Positions 8,608 to 17,259 of a stretch of 64,000 nt of DNA are shown here, piece after piece. Position 1 is the stretch's first letter; each line of letters starts with the position of its first letter. Position numbers and translations under genes: made by a program. The notes beneath the pieces are model-generated. The model made no database searches. It saw only the letters and a list, made by a program, of their open reading frames with translations, and had not been told where the DNA came from. Origin of the DNA: Dokdonella immobilis (lineage in GTDB: Bacteria; Pseudomonadota; Gammaproteobacteria; Xanthomonadales; Rhodanobacteraceae); NCBI RefSeq assembly GCF_900115085.1, contig NZ_FOVF01000006.1, forward strand, positions 62,001-126,000, read 5' to 3'.

Positions 8608-9546
8608 CTACTTCTTCTCGGGAATCTCCGGCTCCGCTTGCGCACCCTTGGGCAGATAGCGTGTGCGCAGCGAGGCAACGACGTCGGGCGTCGCCTTGAT
8701 TTCCATGCCCTTGAGCTGGTCCACGTGTTCCTTGACCCGCGCATCGCGCATCGATGATTCGAGTTCCGAGACGATCTTGTCCTTGACCTGGTCGAAGCTG
8801 CGCGGTGTAGGCGCGATCCGCTCTTCGAGGCGGATGATGTGGTAACCGAAGCGGGACTTGACGACCGGTGAGATGTCACCGGACTTCCCGAGCTGCTTGA
8901 CCGCTTCGGCGAAGGCTGGATCCATCGAGTCGGAATCCGCCCCCGGAATCAGGCCTTCGTTGGTCTCCTTGGACGGATCATCGGAATACTGCTTGACCAG
9001 GGCGACGAAATCCTCGCCGGCGAGTACCTTGGCGTGAACGCTTTCGGCGAGCGCCTTGGCTTCCTCGTCCGTACGGTGCTTGGTACCGATCAGGATGTGA
9101 CGCGCCGAAGTGGCGCCGGGAAGGGCGTAGGCGTCGGGATTGACCTGGTAGCGTTCGCGCGCAAGTGCGCCGACGTCACCGATATCCAGGTTTTCGCGCA
9201 TGTCGGTCAGGTGCACCTCGGTCAGCAGGCGCTCTTCCTGCTGCTTGACGGCCTGCTTGAACACTCCGTCGCTGTCGATTCCGGCGGCATGCCCCTCCAT
9301 GGCGATCTGGCGATTGATCAGGAGACGATCGATCAGCTCCTCGATGCGCTTGGGGTTGTTCATGACGTTGGCACGCATGCGCGGCGGAACCGCGAGCATG
9401 GCTGCATCAACATCAAGCATGGTGACGACGGCGCCTCCGCGCTCGGCAACCACGGTGTCCTGGGGATACTTCGGCTCAGCCGAGGCCAGTGACGTGATGA
9501 GGACCAGCGCGGCGGCGGGCAAGAGGATTCGCGGGGCAATTGACAC
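8608..9546 (-). CDS. Periplasmic parvulin-type peptidyl-prolyl isomerase
   Basis: 312 residues. A Sec signal peptide (APRILLPAAALVLITSLASA) is followed by a SurA-N-like helical part (MDVDAAM... RIEELIDRLLINRQ), then one parvulin rotamase domain: SARHILIGT, FVALVKQYSDDPS, GDISPVVKSRFGYHIIRLEER. The C-terminus is helical and charged, ending in KK. It probably helps secreted or outer-membrane proteins to fold. The start is GTG at 9546, with GGAG nine bases upstream. It is smaller than SurA (one rotamase domain) and closer to PpiC/PrsA-like secreted isomerases. It stands alone between two large gaps. Confidence 0.88.
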   Translation of the reverse strand: MSIAPRILLPAAALVLITSLASAEPKYPQDTVVAERGGAVVTMLDVDAAMLAVPPRMRANVMNNPKRIEELIDRLLINRQIAMEGHAAGIDSDGVFKQAVKQQEERLLTEVHLTDMRENLDIGDVGALARERYQVNPDAYALPGATSARHILIGTKHRTDEEAKALAESVHAKVLAGEDFVALVKQYSDDPSKETNEGLIPGADSDSMDPAFAEAVKQLGKSGDISPVVKSRFGYHIIRLEERIAPTPRSFDQVKDKIVSELESSMRDARVKEHVDQLKGMEIKATPDVVASLRTRYLPKGAQAEPEIPEKK

Positions 9547-9969
9547 GATTGATCACTCCGAAGGTTTTGATTGTTCGGTGGCCGGATGGTTCGGAAAGGG
9601 CCGATGGCACCGCGGGCAACGGCCGCAGCCTGCCGCTGGGTCCATTCGACCGTAGCTTTGACTGCAGCGGAGGACGTTGGTTCTCGGATTCCGACGCCGG
9701 GTGGGGCCCATTCTGGGGCGCACCCCCCAATCCCGTCGGATCGTCGCGCCATTGGCGGCCTCTGCCGCGAGGCGTGACGCTCGCGCCACATCTGCAATGG
9801 CAGCTTCTCGCTAGCGGGGCGCCACTGCGCGAAGTTGCATCTGCCGCCGTGCGATCAAGGCACCTGCAGCGACGAAGCGACACCGTCTACGGCATCGCTT
9901 CGAAGAGTTTCAATGCAGGGCGGATACGCCAAACGGCCCATCAGGCCGATGGCGCACCGACTATCCCGG
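9547..9969. other. Intergenic region between parvulin and a secreted-protein gene
   Basis: No supported gene. The frames here have no homology I recognise. It should hold the parvulin promoter and the 3' end of the gene at 9970-11187. Around 9932-9946 there is a short hairpin (five-base arms CGGCC/GGCCG on the minus strand followed by three T), too weak to call a terminator. Confidence 0.45.
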
Positions 9970-11187
9970 TCAGTTGGGGAAGGTACCTATCAAATTCACC
10001 TTCGGACTGCACAGCGTGCTCGGGCAGGTTGGCGTCGTCAACGTGCCGACCCCGGTCGCCTGGATCACGTTGAGATAATAGGTCTTGCCGGGCTCGAGCT
10101 TGCAGGCCGTAGTCGTGCCTGTCGTGATCTTCCAAGGCAAATCCGAACCCTTGCCGGATATCTGACAGAAGCCCACCATAGGATAATTGGCGTCGGTCGA
10201 GAACTGACCCGGACACGGGGCGATCGAGGCCAAGGTGAAGGCCGGGCCCGGAATGAACTGGAACGCGCCGCCCTGTTCGCTATAGCTACTCGCAGTCGGA
10301 GTGCGGAACTTCCACGAAATATAAAAATTTCTCTTCAGCCCGAACTGCACGTTGGTCGGATTCGTTCCCGGGAAACCATAGCCGGCGGTGTCGATTGTAC
10401 CCGGCGGATAGACGTTCGGCCGAACCCCGAAGACGGAGGTGTAGTTGAGGAAATCGATATTGGTACCCGGAGTAGTGCCACCGGTCACCGTTCCGCTGGA
10501 CTGGCGCATGGCGTCGGTCAGGCCGTTCGGTGTGGCCAGCTCGGCCACACTTTCGCAGTAGTCGGGCGGCGGTGGCGCCTGGCCCGGCAGCACCTGCACG
10601 GCCGGTGTTGAAATGATATTGGTACGCACGATCTGAAGATTGGCGTTGCCCTGATCCTGGTAGTTGCACTTGGCCTTGAACGTGATGCTGCCTGTGACCG
10701 TGGTGCTCGGATTCTGCACGCTGACGCTGGCCGTCGCGGTCGGGCCGCAATTTGTGCACAAGACCGGGCTGCCGGTTCCCCAGCTACCGCTACCGCTTCC
10801 AGAAACCGTGACGCTGTTGGCGATGACGCCGTCGGCGGTGCAGGTTACGCCACTGGTGGGGCCAGAGAGTCCAGTGTTGAGCTGCAGGTTGACCGTGCCC
10901 GAACCGGTCTGGCCGCCGCCCACCGTGGTCGGGCCGGTGATGCTGATCGAGGCGTTGTTCGCAATCGCGTTGACGACCGTTGGATAGCAGGCGATATCGG
11001 CGCTCAGGTCGATCGAGACGTTGCCCGTCACCGGATCGATGTTGAGCAGGGAACCGGTCATCGAGCACTGCGTGACGGCCAGGCGCTTCAGGGCAACCTG
11101 GAAATCGGCGGCATTGGCCGGTTGTGGATTGACGAGCGCCACGCACAAGGCAACGGCGCCGCTGAGGCCAACTAGATATTTCTTCAT
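9970..11187 (-). CDS. Secreted protein of unknown function
   Basis: About 405 residues. A clean signal peptide starts at MKKYLVGLSGAVALC and ends near PANA. The mature part is Ser/Thr/Gly-rich and beta-like, with several cysteines (TQCSM, IACYP, VTCTAD, VLCTNCG, KCNYQ, DYCES, APCPG, GFCQIS), which implies disulfides. I recognise no domain. ATG 11187 is preferred over a GTG four codons upstream because it places the lysines directly before the hydrophobic core. It is one of two secreted-protein genes between the T2SS operon and the parvulin gene, so it is a candidate T2SS substrate by position only. Confidence 0.75.
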   Translation of the reverse strand: MKKYLVGLSGAVALCVALVNPQPANAADFQVALKRLAVTQCSMTGSLLNIDPVTGNVSIDLSADIACYPTVVNAIANNASISITGPTTVGGGQTGSGTVNLQLNTGLSGPTSGVTCTADGVIANSVTVSGSGSGSWGTGSPVLCTNCGPTATASVSVQNPSTTVTGSITFKAKCNYQDQGNANLQIVRTNIISTPAVQVLPGQAPPPPDYCESVAELATPNGLTDAMRQSSGTVTGGTTPGTNIDFLNYTSVFGVRPNVYPPGTIDTAGYGFPGTNPTNVQFGLKRNFYISWKFRTPTASSYSEQGGAFQFIPGPAFTLASIAPCPGQFSTDANYPMVGFCQISGKGSDLPWKITTGTTTACKLEPGKTYYLNVIQATGVGTLTTPTCPSTLCSPKVNLIGTFPN

Positions 11188-11262
11188 GAATTCAGACACG
11201 GATGCAGTCTCTCGGGTCGCAAATTGCGGGGGTATGGAGCGAAGCATAGACCCTGGGGCCTT

Positions 11263-11296
11263 AAAAAAAAAGAAAGCCCCGCTTGCGCGGGGCTTT
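11263..11296 (-). terminator. Rho-independent terminator
   Basis: A perfect ten-base stem (11273-11282 with 11287-11296) and a TTGC-type loop are followed on the minus strand by a run of nine T (11263-11271). It lies about 30 bp after the stop of the secreted-protein gene at 11329 and is the strongest terminator in the window. Confidence 0.9.
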
Positions 11297-11328
11297 CCGT
11301 CACTCTTGAAACCTGACTCAGATCACAA

Positions 11329-12906
11329 TCAGGAGCAAGCGAGCGTTCCGGCAGCGGCCGAGCAGCTACGCGAACCCTTGTGGTGCCACAGGCCCGAGTA
11401 GTTGGCAAGGCTGCCAGCAACGTTGTTGTTGACGAAGTTGGAGATGGCGAAGCCGGTAGCCGGCAGACCATCGAACACTTCGCCTTCGCTCGACGCATTG
11501 AGCGCATGCGGCTCGCTGGTCGGGTTGAAGCCGATGCGCATCCAGCCTTCGTTGAGGTTGTCGGCGCGGACGTCGACGTTCGAGGCCAGAGCCGAACCGA
11601 GGACCGGAGAAGTCGGGTCCGCGGAGAAGTCGGCAGCGGTCTGGAACGAGATGATCTGCGCTTCGTAGCTCAGAACCGGAGCGTTGAAGGTCGGATCGTC
11701 GCAAGGCGAGAAGCAGACGCCGCAGTTCGGGTTGTCGGCGTCGGAGCCCGTGCACGAACCCGGGGAAGCCTCTTCACGATTGAACGGGAACAGGCCGACT
11801 TCGACGTCGGAGGTGCCATCGAACACGTTGACGAACGGAGCGATCGCGGTTGCGCCGACGATCAGGTTGTCGACGTAGAAGCGCTTGGTCGGGAACGTGA
11901 CCACCCAGTCCGTCGTTGCAGCAGCCGGACCACCGAGAACGTACTCGTTGAAGATGTTGTTCTGGGTGAACAGGGCGCTGACGGCGTCGATCTTGCGGCT
12001 GCCCGGAGCGGACGCACCGTAGGTCGCCTGGATCAGCTGGCCGTTGTTGAACACGTAAGCCGTGGCATCCGCGTCGGAAGCACCCACGCTGATCAGCGAC
12101 GGATTGACGTCACCCGGCACGCCGTGCAGGTTGTCGATGCCGTTGCTGACGAAGCCGTCGATGGCGTCGGCGCTGTAACCCGAGCTGACGCCCGTGCTGA
12201 GGTCGACGAGCAGGGCCGAACCGAACAGGCCGCCGGTCGGCGGATCGATGTCGATGTTCGGATCCGTGATCCAGTAGCCAGCCGGAACGCCAACCCATGC
12301 CGCGACGACCTGCGCGCAATCAGCCGGCGTACCAGCGATGTGCGTGATCGCATCGAGCGAATCGTTCGTGCGGTTGACGACCGTGCCCATTTCGATGATT
12401 TCGAAATGGCCTTCACGGGTACGGCTCAGGCCGGTCGGGCCGCCGTCCTCGTAAACGCCCGAGTAACGGGCATTGGTGAACGGCAGGTAGGAACGTCCGT
12501 CCGGCAGCTGGCCGAGGCCGTTGCCAGTGGCGCCCTTGATGCGCGGAACCGTGCACGAATTGTCATCGGTGACGAGGTTGGCCTGGGCCTGGTCCGGGAG
12601 CTTGAACAGGTTGGCTGTCCAGACGTCGTACGGCGACAGGTAGACGTGGAAGTCGCGAACTTCGCGGCTGTTATAGCCTTCGACGAAGCGGACCTTGACC
12701 GCCTTGCCCTGATCCGTGGTGTTGACGACGGAGAACAGGGTCTGCAGGTTCTCACCGGAACCATTCGAATTGACGGTGTAATACGGGTAGATAAGAACCT
12801 GACCCAGACCATCCGGGTTCAGATTAACTGCGCTCGCGAGATTCGCGATGCCCACCGTACCGGCGATGCCGGCGACGACGGCGGTCGTCAAGCTATTTCG
12901 CTTCAT
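11329..12906 (-). CDS. Secreted surface protein of unknown function
   Basis: 525 residues. A signal peptide (MKRNSLTTAVVAGIAGTVG, cleavage near ASA) precedes a long beta-rich region without transmembrane segments. The opening NPDGLGQVLIYPYYTVN and the block KVRFVEGYNSREVRDF followed by YLSPYDVW recall a family of uncharacterised secreted proteins of xanthomonads and other Proteobacteria. Paired cysteines occur late (CGVCFSPC, SRSCSAAAGTLACS). ATG 12906 is fixed by TAGGAG eight bases upstream; the open frame beyond it is not coding. A terminator follows at 11263-11296 and a candidate promoter lies at 13014-13042, so it is probably expressed alone. Its place beside the T2SS makes it a candidate substrate. 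Confidence 0.8.
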   Translation of the reverse strand: MKRNSLTTAVVAGIAGTVGIANLASAVNLNPDGLGQVLIYPYYTVNSNGSGENLQTLFSVVNTTDQGKAVKVRFVEGYNSREVRDFHVYLSPYDVWTANLFKLPDQAQANLVTDDNSCTVPRIKGATGNGLGQLPDGRSYLPFTNARYSGVYEDGGPTGLSRTREGHFEIIEMGTVVNRTNDSLDAITHIAGTPADCAQVVAAWVGVPAGYWITDPNIDIDPPTGGLFGSALLVDLSTGVSSGYSADAIDGFVSNGIDNLHGVPGDVNPSLISVGASDADATAYVFNNGQLIQATYGASAPGSRKIDAVSALFTQNNIFNEYVLGGPAAATTDWVVTFPTKRFYVDNLIVGATAIAPFVNVFDGTSDVEVGLFPFNREEASPGSCTGSDADNPNCGVCFSPCDDPTFNAPVLSYEAQIISFQTAADFSADPTSPVLGSALASNVDVRADNLNEGWMRIGFNPTSEPHALNASSEGEVFDGLPATGFAISNFVNNNVAGSLANYSGLWHHKGSRSCSAAAGTLACS

Positions 12907-13013
12907 TACAGACACTCCTAAATTGACCACAGGGCTTTTGCTTACGGCTAACTTCTGTCCAACAGCAGTTTTGTCCCGCTTTTCACAGGGCAGGGTTAGG
13001 CAACAGCGGACCA

Positions 13014-13042
13014 ATCGTACGGCAAGGTCCAATGCGGTGCAA
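13014..13042 (-). promoter_or_regulatory. Candidate sigma-70 promoter of the secreted-protein gene
   Basis: On the minus strand TTGCAC (13037-13042) and TACGAT (13014-13019) are separated by 17 bases, a good match to -35 and -10 boxes. Transcription would start near 13007, giving a leader of about 100 bases before the ATG at 12906. Confidence 0.4.
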
Positions 13043-13153
13043 TCCCTCCCGGGCAACCAATCGTTGCCCGCCTCCCCAGACACCTGGCGGGAATACCTCC
13101 AACGGGCTGCGAACCGTTCAGGTTCGCGCTTGCGCCCACTATACCCGCATCCC

Positions 13154-13621
13154 TCACTTGCCACCAGTTTCCGACTTGGCTTCCGGCAACAGATACCACT
13201 TGCCACCGGTCCTTAACCAGGTTTCCTTCACAAATCCGACCGAACTCACGTCGGTTCCGACCCCTGGCATCTTTGTTGCAAAGTCGATTTGCAGGTCGAG
13301 AACGCAGACATCGGGCTTGTCGCAGGTGCTGCGATAGGGCAGGACCCGGGTCCAGCGGATCGGCCGGTTGTTCATTTCCTTGGCATAGTCCTCACGACTC
13401 TTGGTCGCGCGGAACCCGGGGCTGAGATAGTCGTAGGCCTTTTCGGCCTCGTGCTTGATCAGGAATTCCCAGCGTTCGATGGCCCGCTTTTCGGCCACCT
13501 TGCCATCAGGCTTGGCATCCGGCCGGGTCCCTTCGCTGGCGCAACCGGCCAACAGGAGGCCGAGGGCCAGTAGTGCTGCTGCTCGACGTGCTAGTGCGTG
13601 AATCAAGGTTGCATTCCTCAT
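13154..13621 (-). CDS. Lipoprotein coupled to gspD, possible NTF2-like fold
   Basis: 155 residues with a lipoprotein signal (hydrophobic core then LLAGCAS, Cys near 27). The mature part (KRAIERWEFLIKHEAEKAYDYLSPGF... KETWLRTGGKWYLLPE) has the helix-then-sheet pattern and the Trp-containing last strands seen in NTF2/SnoaL-like domains. Its ATG overlaps the gspD stop (ATGA), so it is translated as the last gene of the T2SS operon. I do not recognise it as a known Gsp component. The coupling suggests a role in secretin assembly or piloting, or an outer-membrane accessory role; this is inference. Confidence 0.7.
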   Translation of the reverse strand: MRNATLIHALARRAAALLALGLLLAGCASEGTRPDAKPDGKVAEKRAIERWEFLIKHEAEKAYDYLSPGFRATKSREDYAKEMNNRPIRWTRVLPYRSTCDKPDVCVLDLQIDFATKMPGVGTDVSSVGFVKETWLRTGGKWYLLPEAKSETGGK

Positions 13622-15924
13622 TGTTGCGGTTCTTCAACTGTGGATGGGGTCTTGCGCATCTGGGCGCGCAGCGGGGCCAGGCTCTGGAACTGGCGCTTGT
13701 ATTCCTCGGTAACCTCGCGCGCCTCGTCGGAGTTGTTCACGACCTGGGGCGTGATCAGGACGATCAGTTCGGTGCGCTGGCGGCCTTTCTTGGTGCTGCC
13801 GAACAGCTTGCCGAGCACCGGAATCCGGCTCAATCCCGGCACGCCGTCTTCGGCGGTCTGATCGTCCTCGGAAATCAGGCCGCCGAGCAGGATCGTGTCG
13901 CCACTCTGCACGGCAATGCTGGTGTCGAGAGTCCGGGTGTTGATCGGTGGATTGCCGCTGGCGCCCACCGCCCCGGGTTTGCTGACCTCCTGCGAAACCT
14001 CCATGTAGACCAAGCCACCGGGATTGACCCGCGGCTTGACCTGCAGAATCACGCCGGTATCCAGATACGAGGTGTTGCCGATGCCGGTCTGCGTCGTCGT
14101 GTTGCCGGTGCCGGTGTTGGTGACCGAACCGAGTCCGATGATGCTCTGCGTCTGTACGGGAATTCGCGTGCCGACATTGATCTGTGCTTCCTGGTTGTTC
14201 ATGACCATCAATGAAGGCGCCGACAGCACCTTGGCCTGGCCGCTGCTCTGCAACGCGCTCAGGGCAACCTGGAACTTGCTGTTCAGGTAGGAGGCAAAGA
14301 TGTTCGAACCCGCAGCCGTTGGCGTGGCTGCGGCACCGCCGAGGCCCCGGTGGCGGTCGAGAGGATTCGGGTAAGCCCTGCCCTGGTCGTTCTCGTACAC
14401 GCCGCCGTAGTTCTCGCCGGTCAGGCCCGAAAACCACCACTTCACGCCATACTGCAGGTCGCCGGAGAGGGTAACCTCGAGAATCTTGGTCTCGATGTGC
14501 ACCTGCAGCGGGGTGATGTCCAGACGCCGGATTGCCGCCTGCATCGAATCCCATTCCGCCGGCGTCGCCATCACCAGCAGCTGGTTGCTCTCCTCGACAG
14601 CCGTGATGCGGATGTCGGAATCGGTGCCACTGATCGGCCCGGCAGCCGCGCCGGTGGACGCATTGCCCGAGCTGCCACCAAATCGGCTCGAGCGCCGCGG
14701 ACTGCCGCCGCCCCTGCTCCCGGTCGCATTCGTTGCCGCGGCATTGCCGATTGTCGCCGCGGCGAGGCCCGGGGCCACCGCTCCGGAGGTATCGGTGCGT
14801 CGCGAGCCACCGCCGCCCGAACTGCCGAGGAAGATCTGGCCAAGATAGTCGGCGAGATCGGTCGACTTGATGTTCTTGACATCGTAGACGAACAGCTGGG
14901 TCGAGCTTTCGTCACCGGCGCGATCGAGGCGCTTGAGCCACTCCTCGGCCTGCTTCAGGTACTCCGGCTGCGCGGTAATGGCGATGATCGCATTGGAGCG
15001 CTCGATCGGGATGAAGCGGAACATGCCGGCCAGCGGCGATTCCCCTGCCGATCCAAACACCTTTTCGAGTTCCGGCATCAGCGTGCCGACCTCGACACGC
15101 TGCAGGGTGAACACGCCGATCGACATGCCCTTGAGCCAGTCGACGTCGAAGATCTCGATGGTCTGGGCATAGTTGCTGAGTTCGGAGGCCGTGCCGGCCA
15201 GGACCAGCATGCTGCGTGCCGTATCGATGTTGATGAAGGCGTCGGCCTTGGCGTACGGCTTGAGCAGCTTGGCCATCTCGCTGGGCGAGACATAGCGCAA
15301 CGGAAACACGCGCACTTCATAGCCGCGAGCCAGGTTCGGCGGCGCGGTGCGCGGGGTCAGGTTGCCGGGCAAGGCATCCTTGATCTGCAGGACCGTATAG
15401 CGACCGTCCTTGTAGATGAGGGTGTTGCCGGTCCAGGACAGCAGCATTTCGAGGACCGACATGGCCTGGTCGGCGCGGATCGGCTTGGCCGTCGAGAACG
15501 AGACATTACCGCCGACATTCGGCGCGATCGTGTAGTTCTGCTGGAGCAGGTCGCCGAGGATCGCCTTGACCACGGCCTGGATCGGATTGTTCTCGAAGTT
15601 GAAATCGACCTGTCCCTCTGCGCCGGGCCCCGGTATCGGCCGGCTGGCGGCCTTTTCGTCGATGAACTTGCCGGTACCGAGCTGGATTTCGGGTTTCGGC
15701 GGTTCGAAGGATTTCTCCTCGCCGGCCCCCATGTCGATGCCGGCATCGGCGCTTTCGGTTCGAGTGGAGGACTTGGCGGCAAAGGTATCCGTGGTCAACG
15801 GGGCGTCGGCGGCGGCGGAACGCGCCGAATCGCCGCGCGCAGCCGGCAGGGTCGAGCAACCGGAAAGCAGGGTGAACGCCAGAGCGATCGAGAGATAGAT
15901 GATTCTTGAAGACACGTGGATCAC
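13618..15924 (-). CDS. gspD: Type II secretion secretin GspD (lipoprotein type)
   Basis: 768 residues. The N-terminus is a lipoprotein signal (LLSGCSTL, Cys23), as reported for Xanthomonas XpsD rather than classical GspD. N0-N3 ring domains follow (for example NYTIAPNVGGNVS, RYVSPSEMAKLLKPYAKADA, VFTLQRVEVGTLMPELEKVF). A Gly/Ser-rich linker near 370-430 precedes the secretin core, which ends with VPVLGKLFGS and the ELIVLITPQVV signature. It forms the outer-membrane pore through which folded proteins leave. It is the penultimate gene of the operon, four bases after GspN's stop. GspD usually has about 650-770 residues, so the length is normal. Confidence 0.96.
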   Translation of the reverse strand: MIHVSSRIIYLSIALAFTLLSGCSTLPAARGDSARSAAADAPLTTDTFAAKSSTRTESADAGIDMGAGEEKSFEPPKPEIQLGTGKFIDEKAASRPIPGPGAEGQVDFNFENNPIQAVVKAILGDLLQQNYTIAPNVGGNVSFSTAKPIRADQAMSVLEMLLSWTGNTLIYKDGRYTVLQIKDALPGNLTPRTAPPNLARGYEVRVFPLRYVSPSEMAKLLKPYAKADAFINIDTARSMLVLAGTASELSNYAQTIEIFDVDWLKGMSIGVFTLQRVEVGTLMPELEKVFGSAGESPLAGMFRFIPIERSNAIIAITAQPEYLKQAEEWLKRLDRAGDESSTQLFVYDVKNIKSTDLADYLGQIFLGSSGGGGSRRTDTSGAVAPGLAAATIGNAAATNATGSRGGGSPRRSSRFGGSSGNASTGAAAGPISGTDSDIRITAVEESNQLLVMATPAEWDSMQAAIRRLDITPLQVHIETKILEVTLSGDLQYGVKWWFSGLTGENYGGVYENDQGRAYPNPLDRHRGLGGAAATPTAAGSNIFASYLNSKFQVALSALQSSGQAKVLSAPSLMVMNNQEAQINVGTRIPVQTQSIIGLGSVTNTGTGNTTTQTGIGNTSYLDTGVILQVKPRVNPGGLVYMEVSQEVSKPGAVGASGNPPINTRTLDTSIAVQSGDTILLGGLISEDDQTAEDGVPGLSRIPVLGKLFGSTKKGRQRTELIVLITPQVVNNSDEAREVTEEYKRQFQSLAPLRAQMRKTPSTVEEPQQ

Positions 15925-15928
15925 TCCG

Positions 15929-16654
15929 TCAATTCTTCTGATCGTTGGGCGAGCTGTTGCGTTGTGAGCGCAGGCGTTCGGCTTCTTCGCGCATCTGCCG
16001 TCGACGCTCTTCGATGCGCCGGGCCAGATCGGATTCGGCCGCGTTGTTGTCCTTGCCCGGCGCTACCGTGCCCGGCGCCGACGGCGCTACCGGCGGAGGC
16101 CGATCGACCTTCGGCGGCGGCGGTGCTGCAGCCGCCGGATAAAGCTCGATTTCCGCCGTCTCGTCGTTGGCGTTCCTGAACGTGGCCAGGCGTGGCGCCA
16201 GTGCCACCAGCGTCCAGCCTGCCTGATCGCCGGTCAACGGCATTCCGACCTTCAGGGCTACCGATTCGTTCCGCATGTTGTCGCGCACCATGGCCATGCG
16301 CAACTCCGGGGTGGTTTCGGTCTTGCGCACGAGAATGACACCGGTCAGGGTCACATTGAGCGGAACCGGCGCCGGACCGGCGTCGGCGACTTCGCCTTCG
16401 CTGACGGGAGTCGGCTTGCGGTCCTCGTTGAACAGCGGGCGACCATCGACTTCACGAAATGCCGATAGGGGCGGCAGGGTGAACGGATTGCGGTCGATGT
16501 CGCCGGCGATCGCCGGCCCCGCTTCGGCATCGGGCGGTAGCCAACCGTAGCCGCGACCATAGCCGGCCAGCTGCACCATCGCCGTGACCGTGAGCAGGCC
16601 GCAGGCGCCGCCGAGCACGAAGGTGATCATGCGCGCAACCTTGACGTCCATCAT
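15929..16654 (-). CDS. gspN: T2SS inner-membrane protein GspN/GspC type (XpsN-like)
   Basis: About 241 residues: a short cytoplasmic start, one membrane segment (MITFVLGGACGLLTVTAMVQ), then a periplasmic part with a homology-region-like strand set (LNVTLTGVILVRK, MVRDNMRNESVALKVGMPL) of the GspC type, and a Pro-rich stretch followed by a highly charged helical C-terminus (RRIEERRRQMREEAERLR). In the xps gene order this position is XpsN, thought to take the place of GspC in linking the inner platform to the secretin. The ATG at 16654 overlaps the gspM stop (ATGA); a second ATG follows at once. The longer upstream frame is not coding. Confidence 0.85.
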   Translation of the reverse strand: MMDVKVARMITFVLGGACGLLTVTAMVQLAGYGRGYGWLPPDAEAGPAIAGDIDRNPFTLPPLSAFREVDGRPLFNEDRKPTPVSEGEVADAGPAPVPLNVTLTGVILVRKTETTPELRMAMVRDNMRNESVALKVGMPLTGDQAGWTLVALAPRLATFRNANDETAEIELYPAAAAPPPPKVDRPPPVAPSAPGTVAPGKDNNAAESDLARRIEERRRQMREEAERLRSQRNSSPNDQKN

Positions 16655-17259
16655 GGCGCAGGCTTCCCGGGCTCGCGCAGGTAGCCGGACAGGTTGAAGC
16701 GCACATCGAGCGGGCTGGCCACGCGCTTCGCGCCCGGCGGCACGTAGGTCTGCTGCTTGTAGATCATCAGCTGATCGATGAACAGATAGGGCTTGCCACT
16801 CTCCAGATCGTAGAGGATCGCAGCCAGCGATTCGAGATCGCAGCGCAGGCGCGCCTGCACGATGACGCTCTTGTACAGCTCTTCCTTGCCACCGCTGTAC
16901 GGGGTATTGCTGATCACCGAGCAACGCTTCGGATCGGACTGGTCGGTCTGTGCCTGGCGCAATCGGGTGATGAGTCCGGCCGAAGCGGCATTCGCATCGG
17001 CTTCGGAAAGGAAGGCCTGGTTGCTCTGTTCGTAGGCACGGACCTCGGTCAGCTTGCGCTCGATCGCCGGCCGCTCCGAGATCACCCGGCTGTAGCGCTG
17101 TTGCTGCTCGCGCAGGTCGGCCATCTGGCTGTAGTAGTCCAGGTGTGGGGCAACGAACCACCAGTGCACGCCGAACAGGTAGACCGCCAGCAGGACGATC
17201 AGCAGCAGGGTGACGGCGAGCAAGCGCCCGTCCTTGGGGCGCAATTCAAGGCGCGCCAT
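16651..17259 (-). CDS. gspM: T2SS platform protein GspM
   Basis: 202 residues: a short basic N-terminus, one membrane segment (LLAVTLLLIVLLAVYLFGVH), a coiled-coil-prone stretch (DLREQQQRYSRVISERPAIERKL broken by no Pro-rich region) and a ferredoxin-like C-terminal domain (LESLAAILYDLESGKPYLFI). Together with GspL it links the ATPase to the periplasmic part of the machine. It overlaps gspL by 14 bp and gspN by four. The position and topology, more than sequence identity, support the name, as GspM proteins diverge strongly. Confidence 0.9.
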   Translation of the reverse strand: MARLELRPKDGRLLAVTLLLIVLLAVYLFGVHWWFVAPHLDYYSQMADLREQQQRYSRVISERPAIERKLTEVRAYEQSNQAFLSEADANAASAGLITRLRQAQTDQSDPKRCSVISNTPYSGGKEELYKSVIVQARLRCDLESLAAILYDLESGKPYLFIDQLMIYKQQTYVPPGAKRVASPLDVRFNLSGYLREPGKPAP

